A stretch of 64,000 bases of DNA from an uncultured Verrucomicrobiota bacterium. GTDB lineage: Bacteria; Verrucomicrobiota; Verrucomicrobiia; Limisphaerales; UBA9464. The notes under the pieces are model-generated. The model worked only from the letters and a program-made list of their open reading frames with translations. It ran no database searches and had not been told where the DNA came from. The translations under genes and the position numbers were made by a program. Where the stretch lies: contig CAIVQB010000113.1 of assembly GCA_903907925.1 (NCBI GenBank), positions 31,136 through 95,135 of the forward strand, given 5' to 3'. Within the stretch, counting starts at the first letter, position 1; every line of letters starts with the position of its first letter. Shown here piece after piece: positions 46,102 to 58,465 of this stretch.

Positions 46102-47343
46102 ATGTCCGCCTTGCGAAGGTTTCAGAGGGTTGCCGCGGTGTTCATCGCGATGTCGGCCACATTGGCTGTCCGAGCCCAGGATGCCGCTGAGACAACGTGT
46201 CGGGAACATTTGGAGGTGCTCGGTGCCGCCTATGGCCGGTACCTCGTGATGACCGGCGGTCGGCCGCCCGAACGAATGAGCGATCTCTACAGGCAGGGCC
46301 TGGTGCTCGATCTCGACACCTTCACCTGTCCCGCCGCGGGGAACCGCATCGCTGATGCAAAACAGATTGATGAGAAGACGGACTATACCATCGCGACGAA
46401 CCTGACGGATCGGACACCGATGCTGTTGTTCCAGGAAAAGAAGGGAATCCACGAAGGACAGGCGCTGAGTTATTATTCCGATCGAACGTTTCGGAAAACC
46501 GCTCCACCACCGCAGGCGACGAATTCTCCCTCTCCGGACGTTGGTGGAGTCAATGGCCCGACCGCGGTCGCGCCAACGAATCAGATTGCCCGGATCCTCG
46601 CCTGGGATGCCGTCGGGAAGGAGCAATACCGCGTTGGAAAATGGGCCGCCGCGGAGTCCGCGTTTCGGGAGGCGATTCGATTGGATCCCACCAATACGTG
46701 GCATTCGTTCAATCTCGGCTTGTCGCTGGCGCAGCAGGGGCGGTGGTCGGAGGCCGAGGGTGCGTATTCCAATGCCGTGCTGTTGAACGGATCCTATGCG
46801 CCCGCGCAGGACCAATTGGGGCACGCCTACTTCAATCAATCGAAATGGCCGGCAGCGGCGGTGGCGTATCGGGCGGCGATTCAACTCGATTCGACCAATG
46901 GAAGTTATCGCGCCCATCTCGGTGCCACCTTGCGGCTGCAAACCAACTGGATGTCCGCGGAGGCGTCCTATCGTGAGGCATCACGGCTGGATCCGGACAA
47001 TGCGCAGTATCATGTGGAGGTCGGACATCTCTGTCTGCAGCAGGGCAGGTGGAATGAGGCGGGGCCGCAGTATCTGGAGGCGATCCGCCTGGATCCGAAC
47101 AACGCCTGGGCTCACGGTGGAATGGGCCACGTGTATCTCGCGCAAAACCGGCTGACCGAAGCCGAGCAGAGCTATCGCACGGCGATCCGGTTGAATCCGC
47201 AGTTCGGTCAATTCAGTGCGGATCTCGCCGGCGCGTTGCTGCGTGCCGGTCGAGCGGAGGAGGCCCGGAGAGCGGCACAGGAGGCGATCCGACTCGGTTT
47301 CCGACAGCATTGGTCCTTCTCCCACCTTGGTTTGACGCCTTAG
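46102..47343 (+). CDS. Exported protein: pseudopilin-like head fused to TPR repeats
   Basis: 413 residues. Signal peptide RFQRVAAVFIAMSATLAVRAQ at residues 6-26. Residues 30-130 (CREHLEVLGAAYGRYLVMTGGRPPERMSDLY, DTFTCPAAGN, HEGQALSYYSD) read like the soluble half of a Verrucomicrobia pseudopilin, without the prepilin helix. From about residue 165 there are at least six tetratricopeptide repeats (VGKWAAAESAFREAIRLDPTN, QGRWSEAEGAYSNAVLLN, NRLTEAEQSYRTAIRLNP). It follows the kinase-like gene by 9 bp, so the two are co-transcribed. It is likely a periplasmic or outer-surface scaffold for that protein; this is inferred only from operon structure. Confidence 0.85.
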   Translation: MSALRRFQRVAAVFIAMSATLAVRAQDAAETTCREHLEVLGAAYGRYLVMTGGRPPERMSDLYRQGLVLDLDTFTCPAAGNRIADAKQIDEKTDYTIATNLTDRTPMLLFQEKKGIHEGQALSYYSDRTFRKTAPPPQATNSPSPDVGGVNGPTAVAPTNQIARILAWDAVGKEQYRVGKWAAAESAFREAIRLDPTNTWHSFNLGLSLAQQGRWSEAEGAYSNAVLLNGSYAPAQDQLGHAYFNQSKWPAAAVAYRAAIQLDSTNGSYRAHLGATLRLQTNWMSAEASYREASRLDPDNAQYHVEVGHLCLQQGRWNEAGPQYLEAIRLDPNNAWAHGGMGHVYLAQNRLTEAEQSYRTAIRLNPQFGQFSADLAGALLRAGRAEEARRAAQEAIRLGFRQHWSFSHLGLTP

Positions 47344-47642
47344 TGCGTCGCCAAAAAGGAACCTTCCGAAAAGGTCGCGATTGCCCTGCGATCACGAACT
47401 GAGGCCGCTCTGACCTGGCATGGATTGTCGATCGCTTGAAAATGGGTCGATCGACGGACGTGTCCAACCTCCTCCAAAGCCCGCCTCCCTCGCTGTGAAG
47501 GAAACGCGTCCATCGTCGGAGCGGACCCATTTTCGGCTTCGTTGAGCTGGAGAGCCGCGGTCTGTTTTTCGGCAAACCCAATCGTCGACGCGGCGAAAAT
47601 CACTGCGGCCTCTAATACTGCGGCAGCCCGCGTTCCGTGCAA
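47340..47642 (-). CDS. Doubtful 100-residue ORF in the gap after the TPR gene
   Basis: Fills most of the 425-bp gap between the TPR gene and the creatininase gene. The N-terminus (AAAVLEAAVIFAASTIGFAEK) could pass for a signal peptide; the rest (MDAFPSQRGRRALEEVGHVRRSTHF) is Arg-rich and of no family I know. It may instead be a degenerate repeat or relic. Nothing else is seen in the gap. Confidence 0.25.
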   Translation of the reverse strand: MHGTRAAAVLEAAVIFAASTIGFAEKQTAALQLNEAENGSAPTMDAFPSQRGRRALEEVGHVRRSTHFQAIDNPCQVRAASVRDRRAIATFSEGSFLATH

Positions 47643-47767
47643 GGCCGAATTGTGGCAGGGCAGCGTGTCCTCGTGTCTCCCGTAGCTGGCGACGCCATCC
47701 TTTCCAGTTGAGTGGGTAGCTCAAGGCTTGTCAGTGGTTGGAGGGGGCCGCTAGCGTGGCGGACTTC

Positions 47768-48526
47768 ATGGACCTGACCGACCTGACCTGGCCCGCGGTG
47801 GCTGCTCTCTCGAAGGACACTCCGGTCGTCATCCCGATCGCTGCGCTCGAACAGCACGGCCATCACCTCCCGCTGTTCACCGACAGTCTGCTGCTCGGCG
47901 AGATTGTCCGCCGATCCAAGGCCGCGGTTGCAGATCGCGTCCTGTTCGCACCGCTGACGTGGTTGGGCAATTCGGATCATCATCTCGATTTCACAGGAAC
48001 ACTCTCGGCGGCACCGCGCACATATCTCGACCTGCTGAATGGGCTCGCCGAGAATTTCTTGAAGCACGGATTCCGGCGTCTCGTCTTTCTGAACGGGCAC
48101 GGCGGGAATGATGTCCCCGGAAAGCAGGCGATCTTCGAACTGCGCCAACGGCATCGGGATCGGAGCGACTTGCTGCTGGCGATGGCCACCTATTGGAGCC
48201 TGGGATCCATTCCGTGGGAAACGGAACCCTCACTTCAGCAGCGTGAAATGGGTCACGCGTGTGAATGGGAGACCTCGATGATCCTGCGGCTGAATCCGTC
48301 GTTGGTGGGAGATTTTCGCGCGGCACTGCCGGTCGATTTTGGGACTGGTTTCGCCCCGGCGGCCCGTGGTTGGGTGACCCAGGATCGGACCACCCCGGGT
48401 CACATTGGGTTACCGCATCTCGCCAGCGCGGAAAAGGGCGAGGCACTCTTCCGATGTTTTTCAGCCGACGTCGTCTCGCTCCTGGAGCGGGCGATCCGGT
48501 GGGATGGCGTGTCCTGGAACGGATAG
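47768..48526 (+). CDS. Creatininase family protein
   Basis: Metal-dependent amidohydrolase fold of about 252 residues. Metal and active-site motifs are present: ALEQHGHHLP (Glu, His), TDSLLLGEIV (Asp), NGHGGND and the later Glu in MGHACEWETSM. Besides creatinine amidohydrolases the family includes enzymes of mycofactocin and riboflavin/F420 pathways and many catabolic amidases, so the substrate is open. ATG 47768 (MDLTDLTW) fits the family start better than the upstream start codon at 47738. It opens a plus-strand cluster and lies 8 bp before the MFS gene, suggesting that its substrate or product is what that carrier moves. Confidence 0.88.
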   Translation: MDLTDLTWPAVAALSKDTPVVIPIAALEQHGHHLPLFTDSLLLGEIVRRSKAAVADRVLFAPLTWLGNSDHHLDFTGTLSAAPRTYLDLLNGLAENFLKHGFRRLVFLNGHGGNDVPGKQAIFELRQRHRDRSDLLLAMATYWSLGSIPWETEPSLQQREMGHACEWETSMILRLNPSLVGDFRAALPVDFGTGFAPAARGWVTQDRTTPGHIGLPHLASAEKGEALFRCFSADVVSLLERAIRWDGVSWNG

Positions 48527-48534
48527 GATCCTGA

Positions 48535-49794
48535 ATGACTTCCCATCCCGCTCCCGACCGGATCCGTCCGGAACGTTGGAAGTGGATGGTGTGTGGATTG
48601 CTGCTACTGGCCTCGGCGATCAACTATATGGACCGCCAGACGCTGGCCAATGCGTCGGTGCGGATCACGCGGGAGTTCCATCTCAACCAAGCCCAGTACG
48701 GGGAAATCGAGGCCGTCTTCGGCTACTCCTTTGCCGCGGGCTCGCTGGTGTTCGGTTGGCTGGCCGATCGGGTGTCCATCCGCTGGCTTTATGCACTGGT
48801 GCTGGCGGCGTGGTCGGCGGTGGGATTCGCCACCAGCTTTGCCCCCGATTATCACGGCCTCCTCGCCTGCCGGATTCTGCTGGGGTTTTTCGAGGCGGGC
48901 CACTGGCCGTGCGGCATCCGGACGACCCGAGCGTTATTGGTCGCCCGGGAGCGGTCCCTGGGCAACAGCGTTCTGCAAAGTGGAACGTCTCTGGGCGCGG
49001 TAATCACCCCGTTAATGATGCGAATGTTGATGACAGCCGAATTGGGCAGTTGGCGTCTGGCGTTCCAAGTCGTCGGTGCCGTCGGCCTCCTGTGGTTGGT
49101 GCTTTGGTTCTGGTTGATTCGCGATGCGGACCTCGCGCCAGCCCAACCGGCCGCGTCGGAATCTCAACCCACCCGACCGATTCCCAGCCTATGGAAACTG
49201 CTGTTCAGCCGCCGAATGCTGATCGTGTTTGTGGTGATCGCCTGCATCAACACCACCTGGCAACTCCTGCGGGCCTGGATGCCCAAGTTCCTCCAGGAAG
49301 GCCGCGGCTATTCCGAAGCCGAGGCGTTGTACTTCAACTCAGCCTGGTACGTGGCGACTGACATTGGCTGCATCGGTGCCGGTTTGCTAGCGGTATGGCT
49401 GGCGAAGCGGTCGGGATCGGTTCACCGGGCGCGGGTTTTGGTATTTCTGCTTTGCGGAATCCTTTGCGCGACCGGTGTTCTGGTTCCCGTCCTCGGCCAC
49501 GGTTGGGTGTTGCTGGCAATGTTGCTGGCGGCCGGCGCCGGTGCGCTCGGGGTGTTTCCCATCTACCATGCCTTCACCCAGGACATCTCGGCGGAACATC
49601 AGGGAAAGATCACGGGCATCGCCGGGGTTGCCGCCTGGATCCTTCCAGCGAAGGCGCAACAGTTGTTCGGGGCGCTCGCTGATCATCTTGGATCCTTTGA
49701 CCGCGGCCTGGCCCTGGCCGCGTGTCTTCCGTTGCTGGCGGTGGCGCCGCTCTGGTTTTTCTGGAACGACACCCCGTCCAAATCCACCCACTAA
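48535..49794 (+). CDS. MFS transporter, anion:cation symporter (ExuT/hexuronate) type
   Basis: Major facilitator of 419 residues with 12 predicted helices. ASAINYMDRQTLANASVRITREFHLNQAQYG and GYSFAAGSLVFGWLADRVSIRWLYALVLAAWSAVGFATSFA are typical of ACS-family carriers for sugar acids such as hexuronates. GFFEAGHWPCGIRTTRALLVARERSLGNS is another family segment. The substrate is likely an organic acid from sugar breakdown, in line with the sugar dehydrogenase further along the cluster. Confidence 0.88.
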   Translation: MTSHPAPDRIRPERWKWMVCGLLLLASAINYMDRQTLANASVRITREFHLNQAQYGEIEAVFGYSFAAGSLVFGWLADRVSIRWLYALVLAAWSAVGFATSFAPDYHGLLACRILLGFFEAGHWPCGIRTTRALLVARERSLGNSVLQSGTSLGAVITPLMMRMLMTAELGSWRLAFQVVGAVGLLWLVLWFWLIRDADLAPAQPAASESQPTRPIPSLWKLLFSRRMLIVFVVIACINTTWQLLRAWMPKFLQEGRGYSEAEALYFNSAWYVATDIGCIGAGLLAVWLAKRSGSVHRARVLVFLLCGILCATGVLVPVLGHGWVLLAMLLAAGAGALGVFPIYHAFTQDISAEHQGKITGIAGVAAWILPAKAQQLFGALADHLGSFDRGLALAACLPLLAVAPLWFFWNDTPSKSTH

Positions 49795-49802
49795 TTCACT
49801 CC

Positions 49803-51065
49803 ATGGTCTCCCGCCGAACGTTTCTTGCCACCGGTGCCGCCGCCGCCGCATCCGCCCTGGGCACGCTGCCGATCCTTTCAGCGACCGGCACGCGCAAGCG
49901 GGTCGCACTGATCGGGACGGAGATGCGCCTGCACTCGCACGCCCAGCATTTCATCGATCGCCTGCTGACGGGCTACGCCTGGGGTGGTCGCTGGGAACCA
50001 CCGGCGGTGGACCTGGTGTCGCTCTACATCGATCAATTCCCCGAAGGCGATCTCGCCCGGGAACGCGCCCGACAGCACGGCGTACCCATCCATTCGAGCA
50101 TTGCCGAGGCGCTGACGCTGGGAACCTCCAAGCTGGCGGTGGATGGAGTCATCATCATCGGCGAGCACGGGAAATATCCCAAGAACGAGCGCGGCCAGAC
50201 GCTTTATCCGCGACACCGGTTTTTCAAGGAAGTGGTCAAGGTGTTCGAAAACAGCGGACGCAGCGTCCCAGTGTTCAATGACAAACATCTCTCCACCGAC
50301 TGGACGGAATGCGTGGAGATGGTGGCCGATTCGAAGCGCCTGGGATTCCCGTTCCTGGCCGGCTCATCCCTCCCGGTCACGCGGCGGATGCCGGCGATCG
50401 ACATGCCGTACGGAACCCGATTGAGCGAAAGCGTCTGTGTCGGCTATGGCGGCGTGGATAGCTATGATTTTCACGGCCTGGAGACCGCCCAATGCATGTC
50501 GGAACGCCGGGCGGGAGGTGAAGTGGGAATCCGCAGTGTCCACGCGGTGCGCGGGGCCCGGATGTGGGAGATGGTGGCCGGGCGGGATGTCACCCGACGT
50601 CTTCTCGAGGCCGCGCTTTCGAGAAGCCACAATCTTCCGGTGAAGGATGGTTTTCCGACCGCGGCGGTGTCGTTGGAATGGGCGCGATCGGTTTTTCCAG
50701 AGGGACTGGCCTATTTCATCGAGCATCGCGACGGCTTCAAGACCACCTTGTTCATGCTGGATATCCGGGATTTCAACTATGCCGGACTCGATGAACGTTC
50801 TGGAAAAATCATCTCGTGCCAGATGTATCTGCCGATGCCGACCCACGGCTCCACGACCGCCGATTTCTTCAATCCCCAACTCCGCCACATCGTGCGGATG
50901 ATTCAGGAACGCCGCGCACCGTATCCGATCGAGCGGACCCTGCTGACCTCAGGCATGACCCTGGCGGCGGTTGAATCGCTTTATCGGGGGCAGGTCCCCG
51001 TCGCGACCCCCGAGATGGAAGTCCACTATCAGGCCCCGCGGGATTCGTTGTTCTGGAAGGAGTGA
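49803..51065 (+). CDS. Tat-exported protein of unknown function
   Basis: 420 residues from ATG 49803. The N-terminus SRRTFLATGAAAAASALGTLP is a twin-arginine signal. After it, KRVALIGTEMRLHSHAQHFIDRLL and VDGVIIIGEHGKYPKNERGQTLYPR resemble the start of a Rossmann-like (Gfo/Idh/MocA-type) domain, but the GxGxxG motif is not intact and no cofactor site is clear. RRMPAIDMPYGTRLSESVCVGYGGVDSYDFHGLE is a striking conserved-looking stretch. It lies 8 bp after the MFS gene and about 175 bp before the PSD1 gene. Tat export suggests that it folds, perhaps with a cofactor, before leaving the cytoplasm. Confidence 0.75.
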   Translation: MVSRRTFLATGAAAAASALGTLPILSATGTRKRVALIGTEMRLHSHAQHFIDRLLTGYAWGGRWEPPAVDLVSLYIDQFPEGDLARERARQHGVPIHSSIAEALTLGTSKLAVDGVIIIGEHGKYPKNERGQTLYPRHRFFKEVVKVFENSGRSVPVFNDKHLSTDWTECVEMVADSKRLGFPFLAGSSLPVTRRMPAIDMPYGTRLSESVCVGYGGVDSYDFHGLETAQCMSERRAGGEVGIRSVHAVRGARMWEMVAGRDVTRRLLEAALSRSHNLPVKDGFPTAAVSLEWARSVFPEGLAYFIEHRDGFKTTLFMLDIRDFNYAGLDERSGKIISCQMYLPMPTHGSTTADFFNPQLRHIVRMIQERRAPYPIERTLLTSGMTLAAVESLYRGQVPVATPEMEVHYQAPRDSLFWKE

Positions 51066-51240
51066 TCCGGCGATTTTGGCGTGCCTCGGATATCCTGCGA
51101 CGCGCGGGTCGTGTCGGTCTCCCGCCGGGATGGACAAGTACCGGACAACCATTGAACCTCCGGCGAGCCCTTGAGTGAGACGGAGTCGCCTTCAACCCGC
51201 CGTTCCGTTGATTCCCATTGTTCGCATTCTCGACGAAATC

Positions 51241-54834
<3,594 letters not shown>

Positions 54835-54842
54835 CCCAACCC

Positions 54843-56318
54843 ATGCTCCCCAACGAACTTCAAGCGGCCCGGTTGCGCGACATGACCCGCCGGCATTTCT
54901 TCGGACGCTCCGCCCGCGGGCTGGGAACGATGGCCCTCGCCTCCCTGCTCAATCCCGAGCTCTTCGCCGCCAGCAAGAAGGGGCCAGCCGCCGCTGGGCA
55001 TGGTATCGCAACGGCCCACGGCAGCATGGATGCGCTGAGTTTCGCGCCACGGGCGAAACGCGTGATCTATCTTTTTCAATCCGGAGCGCCCTCGCAGTTG
55101 GATCTTTATGATTACAAACCGCGATTGATCGGACTCAACGGTCAGCCGATGCCCGAGAGTTATACCAAGGGGCAACGCATCGCCCAGTTGCAGGGACAAA
55201 AGCTCACCTGCGTTGGAACCAAGTTTAAGTTCAATCGCCACGGAAAATCCGGCATCGAACTTTCCGAACTCTTGCCCCACATCGGTGGAGTCGCCGACAA
55301 CATCGCGTTGGTTCGATCTCTCCACACCGAGGCGATCAATCACGATCCTGGAGTGACGATGATGCAGACCGGCACCTCGCAGGCCGGTCGCCCTTCGATG
55401 GGATCCTGGCTTTCCTACGGGTTGGGCAGTGAGAATGATCAGCTTCCCGCCTTTGTCGTGCTCACCTCGGGATTCGGGCAGGATCAACCGTTGCTCTCCC
55501 GCTACTGGGGCAGTGGATTTCTTCCCAGCAACCATCAGGGCGTCGAATTCCGCTCCCAGGGCGAGCCGATTCTCTATGTCTCCAATCCCAAGGGAATGGA
55601 CGACAAGGTGCGCCGCCGTCTCCTTGACGGAGTTCACGACCTCAACCAACTCAAGCTCGACGCGCTGGGCGATCCCGAGATCAACACGCGCATTCAATCC
55701 TTTGAGATGGCTTATCGGATGCAGTCCAGCGTTCCGGAGTTGATGGACCTGAAAAAGGAATCGAAGGAGATGCTGGAACAGTATGGCGCGGAACCAGGAA
55801 AGTCGTCCTTCGCCAACAACTGCCTCCTCGCCCGGCGGCTGGTCGAACGCGGGGTGCGGTTCGTGCAGTTGTATCACCGGGGCTGGGATCACCACGGGAA
55901 TCTGCCGTCGGACATCGCCCGAACCTGCCAGAACGTCGACCGTCCTTCCGCCGCGCTCATCCACGATCTCAAGCAACGCGGTCTTCTGGACGACACCCTG
56001 GTGATCTGGGGCGGGGAGTTCGGCCGAACCCCGATGAACCAGGGAGAAATGGGCAACGGCAACTACGGCCGCGACCATCACATGAAGGCGTTCTCCATCT
56101 GGATGGCGGGCGGCGGCATCAAACCCGGCATCACCCTCGGCGCCACCGACGAGCTCGGATACAACGCCGTCGAAGACCCGGTGACCGTCAATGATTTCCA
56201 GGCAACCGTCCTGCACTGCCTGGGCATTGATCATCAGAAGCTCACCTACCGGTTCCAGGGCCGGGATTTCCGCCTCACCGACGTCGCCGGTGATGTCGTG
56301 AAAAAACTGCTGACGTAG
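54843..56318 (+). CDS. DUF1501 family protein, Tat-exported
   Basis: 491 residues. The Tat-like signal is TRRHFFGRSARGLGTMALASLL, starting near residue 15. VIYLFQSGAPSQLDLYDYKPRL, HTEAINHDPGVTMMQTGTSQAGRPSMGSWLSYGLGS, RGVRFVQLYHRGWDHHGN and LVIWGGEFGRTPMNQGEMGNGNYGRDHHM are DUF1501 landmarks. ATG 54843 lies 8 bp after the preceding stop with AAGGAG upstream; GTG 54831, overlapping that stop, is a second possibility. Partner of the PSD1 protein. The paralogue at 20958-22340 is shorter and differs in the N-terminal part. Confidence 0.93.
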   Translation: MLPNELQAARLRDMTRRHFFGRSARGLGTMALASLLNPELFAASKKGPAAAGHGIATAHGSMDALSFAPRAKRVIYLFQSGAPSQLDLYDYKPRLIGLNGQPMPESYTKGQRIAQLQGQKLTCVGTKFKFNRHGKSGIELSELLPHIGGVADNIALVRSLHTEAINHDPGVTMMQTGTSQAGRPSMGSWLSYGLGSENDQLPAFVVLTSGFGQDQPLLSRYWGSGFLPSNHQGVEFRSQGEPILYVSNPKGMDDKVRRRLLDGVHDLNQLKLDALGDPEINTRIQSFEMAYRMQSSVPELMDLKKESKEMLEQYGAEPGKSSFANNCLLARRLVERGVRFVQLYHRGWDHHGNLPSDIARTCQNVDRPSAALIHDLKQRGLLDDTLVIWGGEFGRTPMNQGEMGNGNYGRDHHMKAFSIWMAGGGIKPGITLGATDELGYNAVEDPVTVNDFQATVLHCLGIDHQKLTYRFQGRDFRLTDVAGDVVKKLLT

Positions 56319-56418
56319 CGGTTGTCGGAGTAGTCGCGGCCCGTTTTCGAGCATTTCGTAACCCTGGGAACCGGCGGGTCTGGACGGCCGCCGCTGCTTC
56401 ACGCACCCTGCGGAAGAC

Positions 56419-57636
56419 ATGCCGCACCGACACCGTTTCCTCGCCCTCGCCGTCGCGATCCTAACCTGGTGCTCCGCGGCGCGTGCGGAGGTTCATTTAC
56501 CGGCGGGCTTCAGTGTCGAAACGGTCGCCGGCCCCGAGCAGGTGAGCGAGCCGCTGGATCTCACCTTCGCCTCCGACGGATCGGCTTGGGTCACGGGCCG
56601 TGCCGGTGATCTTTGGCGCATCGACACCGTCGCGCATACGACGCGTCGGGTGGGCCGGGTGGACACCGATGTCAGTGGCGACCGTGGGCTGCATGGCGTT
56701 GCGCTGCACCCGGATTTCCCGCGGACCCCGCAGGTGTTTCTATCGTATCACGCCACCAATCATTCCCCGACCCAATACCGGGCCCGCATCGCGTGCTGGA
56801 CGGTGGTGGGAGAAGGCGCAAACGCCGCACTCGATCCGACGAGCGAAAAAACGCTTCTGGAGTGGGTGGGGGACCCGGCGGGTCAGCATATTGGCGGCGC
56901 ACTTCTCGCCCATCCCGGAGAACGGCTGCTGTACATCACCACCGGCGAGAACAATCAAAACTCCCGGATCAAACAGTACTGCGATGATCCCGAGAACAAG
57001 GCGCAAACATTGCGCGACCTTCGCGGGAAGGTGTTGCGCATCGGGTTTGATGGCTCGATTCCAGCGGACAATCCGTTCGCCAAGAATCCAGAAGCGCAGG
57101 CGGCCATTTTTACCCGAGGACACCGCCAGCCGTGGGCGCTCGACTATGACGCCCCCACCGGGTTCATCCTGCTGGCGGAAAACGGTGGCGACCTGGTCGA
57201 CGACCATGACGAGGTGAACCGCATTGTTCCCGGTGCCAATTACGGCTGGCCCAGGGTCTTCGGCGACGGTTGGTCGACGTCGTCACGCACCAACCGAATC
57301 GACGGTTTCATGTCGCCCTGGTTCATGTACAAGCGGAACACCGGTGCCTCGTGCACGGGAGCGCTCATCTACCGGCCCCCAGCGGCGGGCGGCGGCTTTC
57401 CTTCGAAGTATCACGGGGCGTTGTTCTATTCCGACTTTGCGCGAAAATCGGTCCGGAGCGCGCCGATCGATGCCTCAGGCAAGCCCGGGGAGAGTGAACC
57501 CTTTCTGCAAGGCGTCACAGCGGGTCCGGTGGCCCTTCGTCTCGGTCCGGACGGAGCCCTTTATTTCATCACGCACGGCGGAGCGACGAAAGCCTCGACC
57601 AACGACACCGTCGCACGAATCGTCTGGAAGCCCTGA
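56419..57636 (+). CDS. PQQ-dependent sugar (sorbosone/glucose-type) dehydrogenase, exported
   Basis: Soluble periplasmic aldose dehydrogenase of the six-bladed beta-propeller type, 405 residues with a signal peptide (FLALAVAILTWCSAARA). GLHGVALHPDF carries the catalytic-type histidine. Blades include HIGGALLAHPGERLLYITTGENN, LRGKVLRIGFDGSIPADNPF, TRGHRQPWALDYD and LAENGGDLVDDHDEVNRIVPGANYGWP, all standard for this family. It ends the catabolic-looking cluster and is followed by the broken tRNA-Leu. Substrate unknown. Confidence 0.92.
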   Translation: MPHRHRFLALAVAILTWCSAARAEVHLPAGFSVETVAGPEQVSEPLDLTFASDGSAWVTGRAGDLWRIDTVAHTTRRVGRVDTDVSGDRGLHGVALHPDFPRTPQVFLSYHATNHSPTQYRARIACWTVVGEGANAALDPTSEKTLLEWVGDPAGQHIGGALLAHPGERLLYITTGENNQNSRIKQYCDDPENKAQTLRDLRGKVLRIGFDGSIPADNPFAKNPEAQAAIFTRGHRQPWALDYDAPTGFILLAENGGDLVDDHDEVNRIVPGANYGWPRVFGDGWSTSSRTNRIDGFMSPWFMYKRNTGASCTGALIYRPPAAGGGFPSKYHGALFYSDFARKSVRSAPIDASGKPGESEPFLQGVTAGPVALRLGPDGALYFITHGGATKASTNDTVARIVWKP

Positions 57637-57662
57637 GCCCGTGGGGCTTCACTTTCAGCGTA

Positions 57663-57701
57663 GCGGATGTGGCGAAATGGCAGACGCAGGGGACTTAAAA
57701 A
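57663..57701 (+). pseudogene. 5' half of a tRNA-Leu(UAA) gene, cut in the anticodon arm
   Basis: GCGGATG-TG-GCGAAATGGCAGACGC-AGGGGACTTAAAA is the acceptor 5' strand, D-arm and anticodon loop (UAA) of a class II tRNA-Leu. After the loop the sequence continues ATCGACTTTTGGCC. There is no 3' anticodon stem (TCCCC), variable arm, T-arm or acceptor 3' strand. tRNA-Leu(UAA) anticodon arms are common integration sites, and island genes follow directly, so this is read as an att site or left junction. Confidence 0.75.
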
Positions 57702-57958
57702 TCGACTTTTGGCCATTTCTGGACGGTTCAAAGGATTTCACAAAACACGCCTCCGATACCGTCTTTATTGATCGAAAACGATTATGTGCCCTCCCTGTCT
57801 ACTCAAGGTGTCCAAACGCGCTACCGTGACACAAACCGTGACACCTGGTCGGGGCGGTCGACGCCAACCAGTTGCTCCCTGTCCTGATTCCCGGAACTGC
57901 CGCCGTTGAGGTCGAGGTTGCCGTTGAATCCAACGAACGACGGTGAAACTGTTCGTGA
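57702..57958. other. Non-coding left end of the island
   Basis: No convincing gene. GTGACACAAACCGTGACACC near 57826 is a short direct repeat. From 57886 the sequence matches the stretch before the second zinc-ribbon start at 58830 (see the duplication entry). Confidence 0.4.
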
Positions 57959-57982
57959 ATGGATCTCAACTGCCCCAAATGC
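57886..57982 (+). repeat. Left copy of a duplicated gene-start segment
   Basis: GATTCCCGGAACTG, then GTTGCCGTTGAA, CGGTGAAAC and ATGGATCTCAACTGC recur in order at 58830-58914. The repeat covers about 70 bp of upstream sequence and the first codons of the zinc-ribbon gene. Confidence 0.65.
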
Positions 57983-58465
57983 GGGTCATCGCTCGACGTA
58001 GACGATTCAATGCGCGGTCAGCTCGTGACCTGCAATGGATGTGAAAACGTCGCAGAGGTTCCACGCAACCAACCCCATATTGTGGTTAAGAACACGCAGG
58101 TTTCCGGCTTTGAAATGGGGACGGTCCGGGGTGAACAGCCGGCGTCTGAATACCTCCGGATAGTCCGAGAGAGTTCCAACTACGCCGCCTTCAGATCCGC
58201 GGTAAAGATTGCTGAACTGTTGGCGATCGGTGCCGCAGTTCTGGTTTCGCTCGGGGTGGCTGGTGCGGCCGCTGGTTCGATCTTGCCGGGCGCGGGCCAA
58301 GGAAAAGCGGATTCAAACACGGCGCTCATTTCAGTTGTGATTGGCTACGCCACGCTTGTTTTTCTCGCCCTGTTTCTCGTGATCAGAGCAGTCAAACAGG
58401 CTCTTATTGTCGCAATCGATATAGCTGACATGGTGGCCGACCAAGGCCGTCGGAAACGGCAGTGA
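57959..58465 (+). CDS. Zinc-ribbon protein with two transmembrane helices
   Basis: 168 residues. An N-terminal zinc ribbon (MDLNCPKCGSSLDVDDSMRG, then LVTCNGCENV) has two CxxC pairs. Two hydrophobic helices follow, near residues 88-110 (ELLAIGAAVLVSLGVAGAAAG) and 122-145 (ALISVVIGYATLVFLALFLVI). The C-terminus is basic. It is the first gene after the tRNA junction and points away from it, the position where islands often keep accessory cargo. Function unknown. Confidence 0.75.
   Translation: MDLNCPKCGSSLDVDDSMRGQLVTCNGCENVAEVPRNQPHIVVKNTQVSGFEMGTVRGEQPASEYLRIVRESSNYAAFRSAVKIAELLAIGAAVLVSLGVAGAAAGSILPGAGQGKADSNTALISVVIGYATLVFLALFLVIRAVKQALIVAIDIADMVADQGRRKRQ

Noticed and set aside
44614..46941. 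775-aa minus-strand ORF
   Set aside because: Antisense to the kinase-like protein and the TPR gene, both of which have signal peptides and good coding character.
57663..57740. Complete tRNA-Leu
   Set aside because: Only the 5' half can be folded; no T-arm or acceptor 3' strand follows.
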